NCBI RefSeq assembly: GCF_032362555.1
Contig: NC_083509.1
Location: 4,983,001 to 5,047,000 of the forward strand
Source of the DNA: Amyelois transitella
Taxonomy: Eukaryota; Arthropoda; Insecta; Lepidoptera; Pyralidae
Length of the DNA: 64,000 bases
Direction: 5' to 3'
Part shown: piece after piece, positions 63,924 through 64,000 of the stretch
How the letters are laid out: each line of letters starts with the position of its first letter
Numbering within the stretch: the stretch's first letter is position 1
Notes under the pieces: model-generated
Told to the model about the DNA's origin: nothing
Database searches by the model: none
Seen by the model: only the letters and a program-made list of their open reading frames with translations
Made by a program: the position numbers and the translations under genes

Positions 63924-64000
63924 TAATAAAATAAAACGACAAGAAATATCTTCTAAAAAATTACTCCGTTTTTTAAACTTTCATTTCATTCCAGTCTAAA

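Overview
The window looks like a moth nuclear genome (Lepidoptera). It is AT-rich, has short introns with clean GT/AG ends, and carries Lep1-like non-autonomous Helitrons, Tc1/mariner elements and many copies of a short interspersed repeat with an (ATGT)n tail that I remember from noctuid-type moths. Species assignment from sequence alone is not possible. There are no bacterial features, no CRISPR array, and no retroviral or other virus-like fossil that I could recognise.

Most genes are split into small exons. I rebuilt them by joining exons whose splice phases match. From left to right: (1) 718-6533 minus, a 277-aa single-pass receptor with a cysteine-rich ectodomain (TNF-receptor-like, Wengen type favoured); (2) 11161-12473 minus, a cytochrome b561-domain protein (CYB561D2 type); (3) 14748-15236 plus, Skp1; (4) 16354-17405 minus, an unrecognised 184-aa membrane protein, convergent with Skp1; (5) 18524-21646 minus, a mitochondrial ornithine-carrier-like SLC25 protein; (6) 26992-29379 plus, the histone H4K20 methyltransferase Suv4-20; (7) 34039-35341 minus, the RING-box protein Roc1/Rbx1; (8) 36564-47773 and (9) 49595-58516, both minus, two tandem otopetrin proton-channel genes. 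From 58.5 to 64 kb I see no coding gene, only two GC-richer patches and repeats.

Mobile DNA fills the gaps. One mariner at 24371-25688 has an uninterrupted transposase frame. Two other mariners are decayed (6974-8286 and 30080-31373), and a Tc1-like fragment sits in an intron of otopetrin A. Two MITEs have hAT-style 8-bp target duplications (4407-4911 and 13832-14478), and the second lies just upstream of Skp1. Helitron-like ends are at 2662-3686, 5718-5997, 35731-35986 and 63604-63923.

Functional themes: Skp1 and Roc1 are two core subunits of the same SCF ubiquitin ligase and lie about 19 kb apart. The two otopetrins are a local duplication with shifted intron positions, and copy A has two alternative coding first exons. 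The least expected structural signal is a set of perfect or near-perfect inverted repeats, plus a mariner with an internal inverted block flanked by inverted duplications. These look like products of template switching.
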